The notes: generated by a model not told the origin, from the letters alone. Positions 28,158-38,414 are shown, counted from the first letter of the stretch. The stretch is 64,000 nucleotides of DNA from Marichromatium purpuratum 984 (GCF_000224005.2 NZ_CP007031.1:2447001-2511000), one strand, 5' to 3'. A program made the numbers and translations.

Positions 28158-28929
28158 GCGCCCGCACCCAGATCAGGGCACCGAGTTCGACTGGCACCGC
28201 CTCACCCTCGGGGTTGGTCATCGGCTGCTCGCCGGGGAGCAGCGCGGCAAAGCCCCACCACCCCGGGAAGGGCATGGCATAGCTGAACACCCCGTCGCCG
28301 TCGGCCCGCACCACCTGGGTGAGGAAGGCTGGCGCCGGGGCCTCGACGCTACCATCGTTGCGCCACTCCACCTCGACCTCGGCGAAGGGCACCGGCTCGC
28401 CGTCGCGACGCACCACGCCCTGGAACAGATTGCCGGCCCAGAACCCGTATGGGCGGGTCAAGGGCTCGATCTCGACCGGCAAGCCGAGCAGCCGGTCCCA
28501 GCCGTCCTGAGCGTCGAAGGCATCGACCACCACCTTGGTGTAGTGGACGATCATCACCCCCTCGGCCGGCTCCCAATAGGGCGCTGGCTCGACCATGAAG
28601 AGATGATCGCCCGGTCCCTTCACCCGATAGTCGGCGCGATAGCCACGCATCCCGTCGGGGTGCTCGACCACCTCGAGTCGATCGCCGAGATCCTCGCGCC
28701 CCTGCGGACCGAGCACCTCGAAACGCACCGGTGGCGCCATGTCCATCCGCGGCCCGCCGGCCATCGGATGGGTGAACTCGAGTTCGAGCGAAAGCTCGGG
28801 ACCGGTCGCGACATCGAGGATCTCGTGCGAGGGGATCAGGGTTTGGAAGTGTGCCTGGAGCGGGAACGGAAACAATGGCGACAAGGCCACGAGCAGTCGG
28901 ATCGGGAGCGGGAACGAGCGTCTTTCCAT
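28144..28929 (-). CDS. NikK-like DUF4198 periplasmic metal-uptake protein
   Basis: 261 residues with a signal peptide ([19 protein letters not shown]) cut before HFQTLIPS, then the two-domain DUF4198 layout. In nickel ECF transporters such a protein (NikK) binds Ni in the periplasm through an N-terminal histidine. The ATG at 28929 has GGAGG five bases upstream; an ATG at 28941 overlaps that site and is less likely. The missing transporter subunits make the substrate uncertain. Confidence 0.65.
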   Translation of the reverse strand: MERRSFPLPIRLLVALSPLFPFPLQAHFQTLIPSHEILDVATGPELSLELEFTHPMAGGPRMDMAPPVRFEVLGPQGREDLGDRLEVVEHPDGMRGYRADYRVKGPGDHLFMVEPAPYWEPAEGVMIVHYTKVVVDAFDAQDGWDRLLGLPVEIEPLTRPYGFWAGNLFQGVVRRDGEPVPFAEVEVEWRNDGSVEAPAPAFLTQVVRADGDGVFSYAMPFPGWWGFAALLPGEQPMTNPEGEAVPVELGALIWVRARAPE

Positions 28930-28997
28930 GTCGACCTCCATACAGTGACGGACAGACTCGCGACGGCGCGACGACGCATCGCCGCACCCGCAATGGC

Positions 28998-30425
28998 TCA
29001 AGGCATGTGATCGAATTCGATGCGCCCGGCGCGTGGCTCATCGTCGGCGGGGCGCAGCAGCAATGGCAACAGCGCCACTAGGGTAGCGAGCAGCAGCACG
29101 ATCTCCAAGACGTAGACCAAGTCATACCCGACTGCCGGACCGCTCAGCCAAGTACCGAATACGCCGCGTTCGGCAAGCATCGCGAAGAGGTCCTGCAGGG
29201 CGCCGCCCAGCGCCACCGCCAGCCCCATCGCGGTTGCCTGCACCGCGCCCCAGGCCCCGAGCGCGAGCCCGCTGTGACCGCCACGCGCCATCCCCATGGC
29301 AGCGGTCAGGGTGCCGATCAGGAACAATCCGGAGCCGAAGCCGATCAACCCCGCGCCGAGGCGATAGAGCCAGGCTTGATCGAGCGCGGCGGAGGCGATC
29401 ACGCAAACAAAGGCCGCCAACCCCACCACGACACCGGATGCGGCAAGACGGTAAGGCATCCCGCCGCGCCCGAGCAGCCGCGCCGAGAACATGAAGGCGA
29501 GCAGGGTGCCACCAGCGAGGATGGCGGTCAGCGTCGTCGTCTCCGAGACGCTCAGGCCGAGCACCCGCCCACCGTAGGGTTCGAGCAGGATGTCTTGCAT
29601 GGTGAAACCCATGGTGCCGAGCCCGACGGCGACCAGCAAGCGGGTCGCCTGTCCACCCTCAACGAAACGGCGCCAGGTCTCGACGAATGGCGGCCGTGGG
29701 ATCTTGGCGCGCGCGCGCGCCCGATCCACCGCTTCCTGTCGCCACAAGGCGACGACGTTGAAAAACAGGGTGGCGCCAGCCGCGCCCTGGATGAGCTGGA
29801 TCAACAGCTGCTGCGAAAAGTTGGTCAGCAGCTCGCCGAACAGCAGCGCACTCCCGCCCATGCCCACCAGCAGGGTCACGTAGAGCAGCGCCACCACGCG
29901 CGGGCGCTTGTCCGGCGGCGCCAGGTCGGTGGCCAGCGCAAGACCCGCAGTCTGAGTGGTGTGCAACCCGGCACCGACCAACAGGAAGGCCAGGGCGGCG
30001 CCGAACTGTCCCATGAAATTCATGCTGTTGTCGGTGTCCGAGAGCAGCAGCAGGGCAAAGGGCATGATCGCAAAACCGCCGAACTGCAACATGCTGCCGA
30101 TCCAGATGTAGGGGATGCGCCGCAGCCCGAAGGCCGAGCGATGGTAGTCCGAGCGATGGCCGATCAGCGCCCGCAACGGCGCGAAGGTCAGCGGCAAGGC
30201 GACCATGGTGGCGACCAACCAGGTCGGCACCCCGAGTTCGACGACCATCACCCGATTGAGGGTTCCGGTCAGCAGCACCATCGCCATACCGACCGAGACC
30301 TGGAACAGCGACAACCGCAACAGGCGGTGTAACGGCAGGCCGGGAGAAGCGACATCAGAAAAGGGCAGGATCTTGGGCAGGAAAGCCCAGAATGCGGCCA
30401 TCAGGGAATCGTCGGGGCGACTCAT
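28998..30425 (-). CDS. pucC: PucC/LhaA-family transporter of photosynthesis clusters
   Basis: 475 residues, about 12 membrane segments, MFS-like. The segment [20 protein letters not shown] and the absence of soluble domains match the PucC/LhaA/bch2 group, which assists light-harvesting complex assembly or bacteriochlorophyll handling. It supports a phototrophic host. PucC and LhaA cannot be distinguished by eye, and no puf or puc genes are in the window. Confidence 0.85.
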   Translation of the reverse strand: MSRPDDSLMAAFWAFLPKILPFSDVASPGLPLHRLLRLSLFQVSVGMAMVLLTGTLNRVMVVELGVPTWLVATMVALPLTFAPLRALIGHRSDYHRSAFGLRRIPYIWIGSMLQFGGFAIMPFALLLLSDTDNSMNFMGQFGAALAFLLVGAGLHTTQTAGLALATDLAPPDKRPRVVALLYVTLLVGMGGSALLFGELLTNFSQQLLIQLIQGAAGATLFFNVVALWRQEAVDRARARAKIPRPPFVETWRRFVEGGQATRLLVAVGLGTMGFTMQDILLEPYGGRVLGLSVSETTTLTAILAGGTLLAFMFSARLLGRGGMPYRLAASGVVVGLAAFVCVIASAALDQAWLYRLGAGLIGFGSGLFLIGTLTAAMGMARGGHSGLALGAWGAVQATAMGLAVALGGALQDLFAMLAERGVFGTWLSGPAVGYDLVYVLEIVLLLATLVALLPLLLRPADDEPRAGRIEFDHMP

Positions 30426-30957
30426 GCCGGAATCAGCTCCAAAATCACGTTGACAACAAACCAATGTAGGATCCGGAGCGACGCGCGGCTCCGAGGAGCC
30501 GAGGACACACGCTCGCAAGACACCTATCGCGCCGTGCGCCACGGGTCACGCGCACGCGCCAGGGGGGTGCATGGTACGCCGTGAGCACGCGTTAGGGGAA
30601 ACCAGCAAGTTCAGCGCACTGATCACCGATCGCTTCTCGGGGAACGACGATCGGCCAGCGAACACTTGGCAAGATAAGAAATCATTCCTATTAATATTCT
30701 CATCGAAGATCACTCTCAACGATGCACCACTATGTCCCAACGCCCCCACTCTCATCGCCTCGGCAGCCCACTGCGCACCCTGTTGTGCAATCTGATCCGC
30801 ACCCGCCCCTATAGCCGCCAGTGCCAACGCCGCGCCCTGCTGCGTCGACACCTCTGCCCGCCCGCGCCACCGACGGGGCAACAGCGACACCGCTGAACCA
30901 GTTCGGCGCAGCGCTCATATCCTTCTTTTTTGCACCCCGAGATCGGACAATGGCCAG
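30426..30957. promoter_or_regulatory. Intergenic region between pucC and a sensor kinase
   Basis: A 532-bp stretch separates divergent genes. An AT-rich patch near 30667-30715 is the likeliest promoter area for the histidine kinase. A 54-codon frame at 30732-30896 (MSQRPHSHRLGSPLRTLLCN, Arg-rich) has no clear ribosome site and could be chance. No obvious TGT-N12-ACA PpsR site was found near pucC. Confidence 0.35.
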
Positions 30958-32415
30958 ATGTCGATCTCGATCCGTGTCAAGCTGTTCCTCACCCTGCTGC
31001 TCGCCTGCGTACTGGTGCTGGTCGGCACCCAGGCGTTCATGCACTGGTCACTCGAGCGCGGTCTGGTCGAGCTGGTCGACGCGCGCGAACAGGCGCGGCT
31101 CGAGCAGGTCGGCGAACACCTGATCGACAGCTATCGCGAGCACGGCGACTGGCAGGCGCTGCGCGCAGAGCCTCGGCGGTGGTTCAACGCCATCAGTGGT
31201 CGCGCCATCGCACACTCCGCTCGACGCCCCCCCATGCACGGCGCTCTCGGCGATGGCGTCTGGCCGCCGCCACACACGCTCGAACGGCTGCGCCATCACG
31301 ACCGCCCCACGCCACTGGAGCTGCGCCTAATGTTGCTCGACGCCGAGGGCGGCATCGTCTACGGCCGCAGCGAACTGCTCGCCGAGGCCCGCCGTCAGCC
31401 ACTGCGACTCGACGGCGACATCATCGGTACGCTCGCCATCCTCCCCGGGCGCCCGGTGACCGAGGTCGCCGAGCTGCGCTTTCGCGCCCGTCAGGGCGAT
31501 CGGCTGTGGCTGATCGCAGTGGCGATGCTCGCCCTCTCGGCCGTTCTCGCCTATCCGCTCTCGCGGCGTCTGGTGCGCCCGGTGCACGAGCTGCAGGAGA
31601 CGGCCCGCCGACTCGCCGCCGGCGACTTCGCCGCGCGCGCCGCCCCCCGGGGTGACGACGAACTCACCCGGCTCGGACGCGACGTCAACGCCCTGGCCGC
31701 GGCGCTCGAGAGCAACGAACAGGCACGCCGGCGCTGGGTGGCCGACATCTCGCACGAACTGCGCACCCCGCTCGCGCTGCTGCGCGCCCAGCTCGAGGCG
31801 GTCCAGGACGGGGTCAGACCACTCGATGCCGACACCGTCGATCAACTCCACGCCGACGCGCTGCGACTCGGGCGCCTGGTCGACGATCTCTACGAACTCA
31901 CCACCACCGATCTCGGCGCACTCGGCTACCGCTTCGAGCCGACCGATCCGGTAGCGCTGCTGCGTGCCGACTGCGAGGCCTTCGCCGAACGCTACGAACA
32001 CGCCGGGCTGAGCCTCGCGCTCGTCGCCACGCCGCCGGGCGAGACCACACTACTGGCCGACGCCCAGCGTCTCTCACAGCTCTTCCGCAACCTACTCGCC
32101 AACAGCCTGCAGTACACCGACCCCGGTGGACGGCTGGAGATCCGGGTCGCGCGCGCCGCCGCGGGGCTGACCGTCGACTTCCAGGACACCGCCCCCGGCG
32201 TCCCCGAGGCGCAGTGCACACGCCTGTTCGAGCGACTCTACCGGGTCGAGGGCTCGCGCAACCGCCACACCGGCGGCGCCGGGCTGGGACTGGCGATCGC
32301 CGACAACGTGGCGCGCGCGCACGGCGGCACCATCAGCGCACGCCCCGCGCCGCTCGGCGGGTTGTGGATCCGTCTCGAACTCCCATCCGACCCCGGACAA
32401 CGCAGCGACCGATGA
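30958..32415 (+). CDS. BaeS-like sensor histidine kinase
   Basis: 485 residues: N-terminal membrane segment (about 8-30), periplasmic sensor of about 140 residues, second membrane segment near 185-200, HAMP domain, phosphoacceptor helix with ISHELRTPLALL (His near 265), and an ATP-binding domain with NLLANSLQYT and GGAGLGLAI. The architecture matches BaeS/envelope-stress kinases. The stop overlaps the regulator start (ATGA). Confidence 0.92.
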   Translation: MSISIRVKLFLTLLLACVLVLVGTQAFMHWSLERGLVELVDAREQARLEQVGEHLIDSYREHGDWQALRAEPRRWFNAISGRAIAHSARRPPMHGALGDGVWPPPHTLERLRHHDRPTPLELRLMLLDAEGGIVYGRSELLAEARRQPLRLDGDIIGTLAILPGRPVTEVAELRFRARQGDRLWLIAVAMLALSAVLAYPLSRRLVRPVHELQETARRLAAGDFAARAAPRGDDELTRLGRDVNALAAALESNEQARRRWVADISHELRTPLALLRAQLEAVQDGVRPLDADTVDQLHADALRLGRLVDDLYELTTTDLGALGYRFEPTDPVALLRADCEAFAERYEHAGLSLALVATPPGETTLLADAQRLSQLFRNLLANSLQYTDPGGRLEIRVARAAAGLTVDFQDTAPGVPEAQCTRLFERLYRVEGSRNRHTGGAGLGLAIADNVARAHGGTISARPAPLGGLWIRLELPSDPGQRSDR

Positions 32416-33122
32416 CCGACAACACCAACGCCCCGCTGATCCTGATCGTCGAGGACGAGCAGCGTCTCGCCGCACTGCTCGCGGACTACCTGCACGCCGG
32501 CGGCTATCGCAGTGCCCATCTCGCCGAAGGCACCGAGGTGCTCGAGTGGCTCCGTGATCACCGGCCCGCACTGGTCCTGCTCGACCTGATGCTGCCGGGA
32601 CGCGACGGGCTGACCCTGTGCCGCGAGATCCGTGCCGAGAGCCAGATACCGATCATCATCACCACCGCACGCGTCGAGGAGATCGACCGCCTGCTCGGAC
32701 TCGAACTCGGCGCCGACGACTATGTCTGCAAGCCCTACAGCCCACGCGAACTGGTCGCCCGGGTCAAGGCCGTGCTCAGGCGCCAGCAGGTGAGCGCGGA
32801 GCCGGTCGGCGCGCAGTCCGGCGCCATCGACCTCGATCCGGCGCGCCTGCGGGTCAGCGACGGCGAGCGCACGGTCGAACTCACCGCCGTCGAGTTCGCG
32901 CTGCTCGAGACCCTGCACCGCGCGCCGGGACGGATCTACTCGCGCGAGCAGCTGATGGAGCGCATCTATCGCGACCGCCGGGTGGTCTCCGACCGCACCA
33001 TCGACAGTCACGTCAAGAAGCTCCGGCGCAAGCTCGCCGAACTCCACCCCGACCGCGAACTCATCCACGCCGTCTACGGCGTCGGCTACCGCTACGAGGA
33101 CCAGCCCGACACGCCCGCCTGA
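32412..33122 (+). CDS. OmpR/BaeR-like response regulator
   Basis: 236 residues: receiver domain with phosphoacceptor Asp58 (LVLLDLMLPG) and conserved KPY, followed by a winged-helix DNA-binding domain (ELTAVEFALLETL, RTIDSHVKKLRRKL). It is coupled to the preceding kinase by a four-base overlap. Targets are unknown. Confidence 0.93.
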   Translation: MTDNTNAPLILIVEDEQRLAALLADYLHAGGYRSAHLAEGTEVLEWLRDHRPALVLLDLMLPGRDGLTLCREIRAESQIPIIITTARVEEIDRLLGLELGADDYVCKPYSPRELVARVKAVLRRQQVSAEPVGAQSGAIDLDPARLRVSDGERTVELTAVEFALLETLHRAPGRIYSREQLMERIYRDRRVVSDRTIDSHVKKLRRKLAELHPDRELIHAVYGVGYRYEDQPDTPA

Positions 33123-33141
33123 CAGACAGCGGCCGGGGGAT

Positions 33142-33347
33142 TGAACCGCCAAGAGAAGAAAAGCCTCCAGCCGTCAGCCTCCAGTGAGGGAGGCGCGGTT
33201 GGTCTCGCCGCAGTTGAGTGCAAGCCAACACTGGAGGCTGGCTGCTGAAGGCTGGTCGCTTTCTTCGCGCCCTTCGCGCCTTGGCGGTTCAGTCTTTCCC
33301 GCTGGCGGCTGGCGGCTGGCGGCTGGCGGCTGGCGGCTGGCGGCTGG
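33142..33347. repeat. Dispersed palindromic repeat, copy A, plus GGCTGGC heptamers
   Basis: TGAACCGCCAAG (33142-33153) and its exact inverse CTTGGCGGTTCA (33280-33291) bound a ~150-bp element with an internal GCCTCCAGCC...GGAGGCTGG symmetry. It is followed by about six copies of the heptamer GCTGGCG (33301-33347). Related copies occur at 38278 and 50457. The rest of the 33123-33503 gap holds no convincing gene. Confidence 0.75.
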
Positions 33348-33503
33348 GCACAGCCTGACCCGAATCATCGGCGTCGGCGCACGAACGCGTTATCATTCAC
33401 CGGCGCACCCGGTGGCAGCCTCGTGCCACGCGCGCCGCCCCCTGGCCCGACGAGGCGTCATCAGGACGATCAAGCCTTGCCCCTGCCATCCGTCTCCAGC
33501 CCG

Positions 33504-35048
33504 ATGTCCCGCGCCACCCTGCTACGCCTGACCCTGTTGGTTGTGATCCTGCTCGGCAGCGGCGCGCGCGCGCTCGATCTCGCCGGGCTGCCGGTCTGGC
33601 ACGACGAGACCTTCTCCCTACTGCGGATCTTCGGTCATCCGTTCGAGGCGCTGCAGGCGGCACTCGAGGCCGCCGAACCGATCAGCGCCGCCGAGCTGCT
33701 GCGCTTCCAGCGCCCCGATCCCGCGCTCGGCTGGGCGGCGACACTGCGGGCACTGGCCTCGCACCCCGAACACGCCCCGCTTTACTACCTGCTCGGACGC
33801 GTCGCCGGCGGCCTCGCCTCCGACCCGGTGGTGGGCCTGCGCGGGCTCGCCGCACTCTTCGGCGTACTGCTGGTCCCGGCGGTGTTCTGGTTGACACGCG
33901 AACTCGGCGGTCGCGGGCTCACGCCCTGGGTCGCCGCGGCCCTGGTGGCCGTCTCCCCGGTGCAACTGCTCTATGCCCAGGAGGCGCGCCAGTACGCGCT
34001 CTGGCTGCTGCTCGTCGTCGCCGCCAGCGCGGCCCTACTGCATGCCTGCCGACACGACCGGCGCGGCGACTGGTGGGGCTACGGCGCGCTGCTCACCCTC
34101 GGGCTCTATACCCATCTGCTGTTCGTACTGATGCTGCCGGTACACGCCCTGGTGGTTCTGGCGCGAGGCGAGCGGTGGCGACGCTGGCTCGTCGCGGTGG
34201 TGACGGCCGGCGTGCTGTTCCTGCCCTGGGTGGCGGTGATGGCCTTCGCCCCGGAGCGCATCGATGAGTTCACCGCCTGGATGCAGCGTCCGATCGACGG
34301 CGCACGCATCCTCGCCGCCTGGCGCGACCACCTGGTGCACACCTTCATCGATCTCGGCCCGACGCGGCTACCCGGCTGGACGGTGGCGCTGTTGCTCATG
34401 ACCCTCCTCTGGGCGCTGTGGCGCTTCGTCGTCACCGCCCCCGGCGTGGCGGTGAGGCTCCTGCTCGCGACCATCCTGGTCCATCTGGGCATCGTACTCG
34501 GGCCCGACCTGGTCCTCGGCGGCAGCCGCTCGCTGCACCTGCGCTATGCCCTGCCGGCGCTGCTCGCGCTCGGCCTGATCCTCGCCTGGTCGCTAGGACG
34601 AGCGCTCGAGGCCCCAGGACCGACAGCTCACGGCGCGGCCCTGGTACTGCTCCTGCTGCTCGCGCTCGGGCTCGGCTCGCAGCACGCCATCCTCGAGGCC
34701 GAGACCTGGTGGACCAAGCAGTTCAGCGCCGACAACGCCGCCATCGCCGAGCGGATCAACCGCCAGACGACAGGCGTCGAGGTGCTGGCCAGTCCCAGCG
34801 GGGTGAGCGCCGGCGAGCTGCTCTCGCTCGCCCACCAGCTTGCCCCCGAGACCCGACTGCGCCAGCTCGCCGACCCGGCCGCGCTCACGCCCGCGCCGGA
34901 GCGCACCTACTACCTGCTCACTCCCTCCGAGTCGCTGCGCGCGCAGCTCGCGCCGACCCACCGGATCACCCCGATCGCGCCGACCTGGCAGTGGTTCGTC
35001 GCCACGCCCGAGACCGATCCAACCCCAGACAGCGGAGCCAGCCGATGA
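33504..35048 (+). CDS. Membrane glycosyltransferase, GT-C/ArnT-like
   Basis: 514 residues. Early acidic motif PVWHDETFSLL in the first periplasmic loop and about ten membrane segments match the PMT/ArnT-like GT-C superfamily, which uses polyprenyl-linked sugars. The ATG at 33504 (MSRATLLRLTLLV) begins the first membrane helix. The stop overlaps the following glucan synthase start (ATGA), so the two probably act in one envelope or exopolysaccharide pathway. Confidence 0.75.
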   Translation: MSRATLLRLTLLVVILLGSGARALDLAGLPVWHDETFSLLRIFGHPFEALQAALEAAEPISAAELLRFQRPDPALGWAATLRALASHPEHAPLYYLLGRVAGGLASDPVVGLRGLAALFGVLLVPAVFWLTRELGGRGLTPWVAAALVAVSPVQLLYAQEARQYALWLLLVVAASAALLHACRHDRRGDWWGYGALLTLGLYTHLLFVLMLPVHALVVLARGERWRRWLVAVVTAGVLFLPWVAVMAFAPERIDEFTAWMQRPIDGARILAAWRDHLVHTFIDLGPTRLPGWTVALLLMTLLWALWRFVVTAPGVAVRLLLATILVHLGIVLGPDLVLGGSRSLHLRYALPALLALGLILAWSLGRALEAPGPTAHGAALVLLLLLALGLGSQHAILEAETWWTKQFSADNAAIAERINRQTTGVEVLASPSGVSAGELLSLAHQLAPETRLRQLADPAALTPAPERTYYLLTPSESLRAQLAPTHRITPIAPTWQWFVATPETDPTPDSGASR

Positions 35049-37675
35049 GACGCGCCGGCAACTTCCTCATCCCGATCCTGATCGCCCTGCTCACCATCGC
35101 CGCCTGGGCGTTGCTCAATCAGCCCGACGACGAGCCACCCTGGCCCGCGCGTATCCAGGGCTTCTCGTTCGCGCCGATGCAGGCCGACGACGACCCCAGC
35201 GCGCACATCTACCCCACGGTCGAGGAGATCGATGCCGATCTGGCGCTGCTCCAGGGCGATGCCTATGCGGTGCGCACCTATACCGTCGAGGACACCCTGG
35301 CGGCAGTGCCACGACTGGCCGCCGCGCACGACCTCAACGTCACCCTCGGCGCCTGGGTCGGCCCCGACACCGAGGCCAACGAGCGCGAACTCGAACGCCT
35401 GCACCAGGTGCTCGCCGAGGGCTATCGCAACGTGGTGCGGGTGATCGTCGGCAACGAGGCGATCCTGCGCCGCGACGTCTCGGTGGCGACGCTGATGGAC
35501 TATCTCGACCAGGTGCGCAAGACCACCTGGCTACCGGTGAGCACCGCCGAGCCCTGGCACGTCTGGTTGAAATATCCCAAGCTCGCCGAACACGTCGACT
35601 TCATCACCATCCACCTGCTGCCCTACTGGGAGGGCGTGCCCTACGACGAGGCGGTGGACTACGCCATCTCGCGCTACGAACAGGTCAAGGCCGCCTTCCC
35701 CGACAAGCAGGTGATCATCGGCGAGGTCGGCTGGCCGAGCAACGGCCGGCGCAACCGCGGTGCCGAGCCCTCGCTGACCAACCAGACCCGCTTCCTGCGC
35801 CGCTTCCTCGCCCACGCCGAGTCCGAGGGCTATGTCTATTACGTGATGGAGGCCTTCGACCAGCCGTGGAAGATGAAGATCGAGGGCTCGATCGGCACCT
35901 ACTGGGGCGTCTACGACGTCGAGCGCCAGCCCAAGTTCGCCCTCACCCAGCCGGTGGTGCGCATCCCCGATTGGCAGGAGTTGGCCGCGCTCTCGGTGCT
36001 GATGGCGGTCTTGCTGCTCGCCTTCCTCTATCGCGACAGCGCCACCCTGTCGAGCAAGGGCAAGGGGTTTCTGGCGATCGTCACCTACGCCATCTCCACC
36101 GCCGCAGTGTGGATCGTCTACGACTACACCCGTCAGTACATGACCCCGGCGACGGCGGCCGTCGGCATCCTGCTGCTGCTCGGCGGTGTCGGGGTGATCG
36201 TGCTGGTCTCGGCCGAGGCGCACGAGTGGGCCGAGTCGCTGTGGCTGCGCCGCTGGCGCCGCGCCTTCCCGCGCCACCAACTGCCCGATGACGCACTGCC
36301 GCTGGTCTCGGTCCAGGTTCCGGCCTACAACGAGCCCCCGGAGCTGCTGATCGAGACCCTCGATGCCCTGGCCGCGCTCGACTATCCGCGCTTCGAGGTG
36401 CTGGTGATCGACAACAACACCAAGGACGAGGCGGTGTGGCGCCCGGTCGAGGCACACTGCGCACGGCTCGGCGCGCGCTTCCGCTTCTTCCACGTCGCAC
36501 CACTCGAGGGCTACAAGGCCGGCGCGCTCAACTTCGCGCTGCGCCACACCCATCCCGACGCCGAGGTGGTGGCGGTGATCGACGCTGACTACATCGTCTC
36601 GCCGAACTGGCTGCGCGACCTGGTGCCGGCCTTCGCCGATCCCGAGGTCGGCATCGTCCAGGCCCCGCAGGACTATCGCGACGCCGACCAGAACGCCTTC
36701 AAGGCGATGTGCATGGCCGAGTATCGCGGCTTCTTCCACATCGGCATGGTCACCCGCAACGAGCGCAACGCCATCATCCAGCACGGCACCATGACGATGA
36801 TCCGGCGCGGACCGCTCGAGGACGGCGGCTGGTCGGAGTGGTGCATCACCGAGGATGCCGAACTCGGGCTGCGGGTGTTCGAGGCCGGCCACAAGGCCCT
36901 CTACATCCCCTGCACCTATGGCCGCGGGCTGATGCCCGACACCTTCTCCGACTTCAAGAAACAGCGCTACCGCTGGGCCTACGGCGCGGTGCGCATCCTC
37001 ATCCACCACTGGCGCGAGCTGTTCGGGCTGCGCAAGACCGCGCTCACCGCCGGGCAGCGCTATCACTTCCTCGCCGGCTGGCTGCCCTGGTTCGCCGACG
37101 GCATCAACCTGCTGTTCAACCTCGCCGCGCTCGGCTGGACGGTGGCGATGGTGATGTTCCCGGGCGAGGTCACCCCGCCCTACATCACCGTCGCCCTGGT
37201 GCCGCTGGTGATGTTCGGCTTCAAGATGTCGAAGAGCTTCTTCCTCTATCGCCGTCGCGTCACCGCCACCCTGCGCCAGAGCCTCGCCGCCGGCCTCGCC
37301 GGTCTGGCGCTCTCGCACACCATCTCGCGGGCGATGTTCGGCGCCCTGGCCAGCGGCAGGCTTGGCTTCTTCCGCACCCCCAAGCTCGCCAGCGCGCCGG
37401 CCGCGGTGCGCGCCCTGCTCGACGCCCGCGAGGAGGCGCTGTTCGTGGTCGCGCTATGGCTCGGCGCGGTGCTGGTACTGCTGCGTGACGATGGCTACAT
37501 GCTCGATGTGCGCATCTGGGCGGCGGTGCTGCTGGTGCAGTCGATCCCCTATCTCGCCTCGGTGGTGGTCTCGCTGATCAGCGCCGCACCGCGACTGCCG
37601 GCGCGACTGGTCGGCCCGATGGGGACGATGGAGTGCGAACGACTGCAGCCCTCCGACGACACCTCGGCGACCTGA
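35045..37675 (+). CDS. GH17-GT2 fusion, beta-glucan synthase-like
   Basis: 876 residues. One membrane anchor, then a GH17-type domain (about 35-310) with candidate catalytic glutamates in VGNEAILR (near 137) and IIGEVGWPSNG (near 226). Membrane segments near 320-400 are followed by a family 2 glycosyltransferase with DADYIV (near 515), TEDAELGLR (near 601) and QRYRW (near 640), then five or so membrane segments. The combination is that of bacterial beta-1,3-glucan synthases with a transglycosylase partner (NdvB/NdvC-like). It likely makes and remodels a glucan at the inner membrane; the product linkage is inferred. Confidence 0.82.
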   Translation: MRRAGNFLIPILIALLTIAAWALLNQPDDEPPWPARIQGFSFAPMQADDDPSAHIYPTVEEIDADLALLQGDAYAVRTYTVEDTLAAVPRLAAAHDLNVTLGAWVGPDTEANERELERLHQVLAEGYRNVVRVIVGNEAILRRDVSVATLMDYLDQVRKTTWLPVSTAEPWHVWLKYPKLAEHVDFITIHLLPYWEGVPYDEAVDYAISRYEQVKAAFPDKQVIIGEVGWPSNGRRNRGAEPSLTNQTRFLRRFLAHAESEGYVYYVMEAFDQPWKMKIEGSIGTYWGVYDVERQPKFALTQPVVRIPDWQELAALSVLMAVLLLAFLYRDSATLSSKGKGFLAIVTYAISTAAVWIVYDYTRQYMTPATAAVGILLLLGGVGVIVLVSAEAHEWAESLWLRRWRRAFPRHQLPDDALPLVSVQVPAYNEPPELLIETLDALAALDYPRFEVLVIDNNTKDEAVWRPVEAHCARLGARFRFFHVAPLEGYKAGALNFALRHTHPDAEVVAVIDADYIVSPNWLRDLVPAFADPEVGIVQAPQDYRDADQNAFKAMCMAEYRGFFHIGMVTRNERNAIIQHGTMTMIRRGPLEDGGWSEWCITEDAELGLRVFEAGHKALYIPCTYGRGLMPDTFSDFKKQRYRWAYGAVRILIHHWRELFGLRKTALTAGQRYHFLAGWLPWFADGINLLFNLAALGWTVAMVMFPGEVTPPYITVALVPLVMFGFKMSKSFFLYRRRVTATLRQSLAAGLAGLALSHTISRAMFGALASGRLGFFRTPKLASAPAAVRALLDAREEALFVVALWLGAVLVLLRDDGYMLDVRIWAAVLLVQSIPYLASVVVSLISAAPRLPARLVGPMGTMECERLQPSDDTSAT

Positions 37676-37850
37676 TGGACGGACTCAGGGACACGGCGGA
37701 AGCATCCACCCGAGCGGATTAAGGGTTTACCCCTAGGTGGTTTCCCTATAGACTCGCGCCAACCTCTGAATCACGGCGTTCACCCGTCCCGCGCACCAGC
37801 GCGGGACGGGGTGTCCATGCGCCGCAATACAACAGAATCAGGTTGGCCTC
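37676..37850 (+). promoter_or_regulatory. rlpA leader with promoter-like motif and 12-bp hairpin
   Basis: GGGTTTACCCCTAGGTGG followed by TTTCCCTATAGA (about 37724-37753) looks like a regulator half-site next to a -10 element. Downstream, CCCGTCCCGCGC-ACCA-GCGCGGGACGGG (37783-37810) is a perfect 12-bp stem with a four-base loop, 40 bp before the rlpA start. The stem may be a terminator of the glucan synthase gene without a T-run, or a leader structure of rlpA. Confidence 0.45.
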
Positions 37851-38255
37851 ATGCACAGAATCCCCGCTATCCTCCGTAGCGGCGCGCTCGCCGCGCTGCT
37901 CGTCCTCCCCGCGGCCCAGGTCTCGGCCAAGGTCGCCCCCGGCGACGTCCAGAAGGGCATCGCCTCCTACTATCACGACAGCCTCCACGGGCTGCCGACG
38001 GCCAGCGGCACCCCGTACGACAAGACCCGGCTGAGCGCCGCGCACAAGACCCTGCCGCTCGGCACCAAGGTGCGCGTCACCGACACCGCCACCGGCAAGA
38101 GCATCGAGGTACGGATCAACGACCGCGGCCCCTTCATCAAGGGCCGCATCATCGATCTCTCGCGTGCCGCCGCCGCCAAACTCGACATGCTCCACAAGGG
38201 ACTGGCGCGAGTCCGCGTCGAGATCCTCAGCGTCCCCGGTCGACGCGGGTCGTAG
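37851..38255 (+). CDS. RlpA-like double-psi beta-barrel protein
   Basis: 134 residues with a signal peptide ([19 protein letters not shown]) and a single DPBB domain: [26 protein letters not shown] and [15 protein letters not shown]. RlpA proteins are septal lytic transglycosylases acting on peptidoglycan lacking stem peptides. This one is short, lacks a SPOR domain and has no lipobox cysteine, so it is a minimal secreted form. Confidence 0.85.
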   Translation: MHRIPAILRSGALAALLVLPAAQVSAKVAPGDVQKGIASYYHDSLHGLPTASGTPYDKTRLSAAHKTLPLGTKVRVTDTATGKSIEVRINDRGPFIKGRIIDLSRAAAAKLDMLHKGLARVRVEILSVPGRRGS

Positions 38256-38277
38256 GAGCGATCAGCGATCAGGGGAT

Positions 38278-38414
38278 TGAACCGCCAAGGCGCAAAGGAC
38301 GCGAAGAAGAAAAGCCTCCAGCCATCAGCCTCCAGTGAGAGGGCTGGCTTGTCTCGTACCGTGGCAGTTGACTGCAAACTGACACTAGAGGCTGGTTGCT
38401 TCCTTGGCGGTTCA
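38278..38414. repeat. Dispersed palindromic repeat, copy B
   Basis: The same 12-bp terminal inverted repeats as copy A (38278-38289 and 38403-38414) bound a 137-bp element sharing AAAAGCCTCCAGCC and CAGCCTCCAGTGAG with it. A further partial start, TTGAACCGCAAGGCGCG, follows near 38442. The rest of 38415-38700 has no gene and appears to be decayed repeat sequence. Confidence 0.7.

Noticed and set aside
28998-30425. PpsR/CrtJ sites near pucC
   Set aside because: No TGT-N12-ACA match was found by eye in 30426-30540.
30546-30890. Minus-strand 114-residue frame in the pucC upstream region
   Set aside because: No ribosome site, no family resemblance, and it covers an AT-rich likely promoter region.
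33301-33347. Possible CRISPR array at the GGCTGGC run (also 50457-50495)
   Set aside because: The unit is a 7-bp direct tandem with no spacers.
33184-33531. Frame encoding WRLAAGG repeats
   Set aside because: It is the translation of the dispersed repeat and heptamer array.
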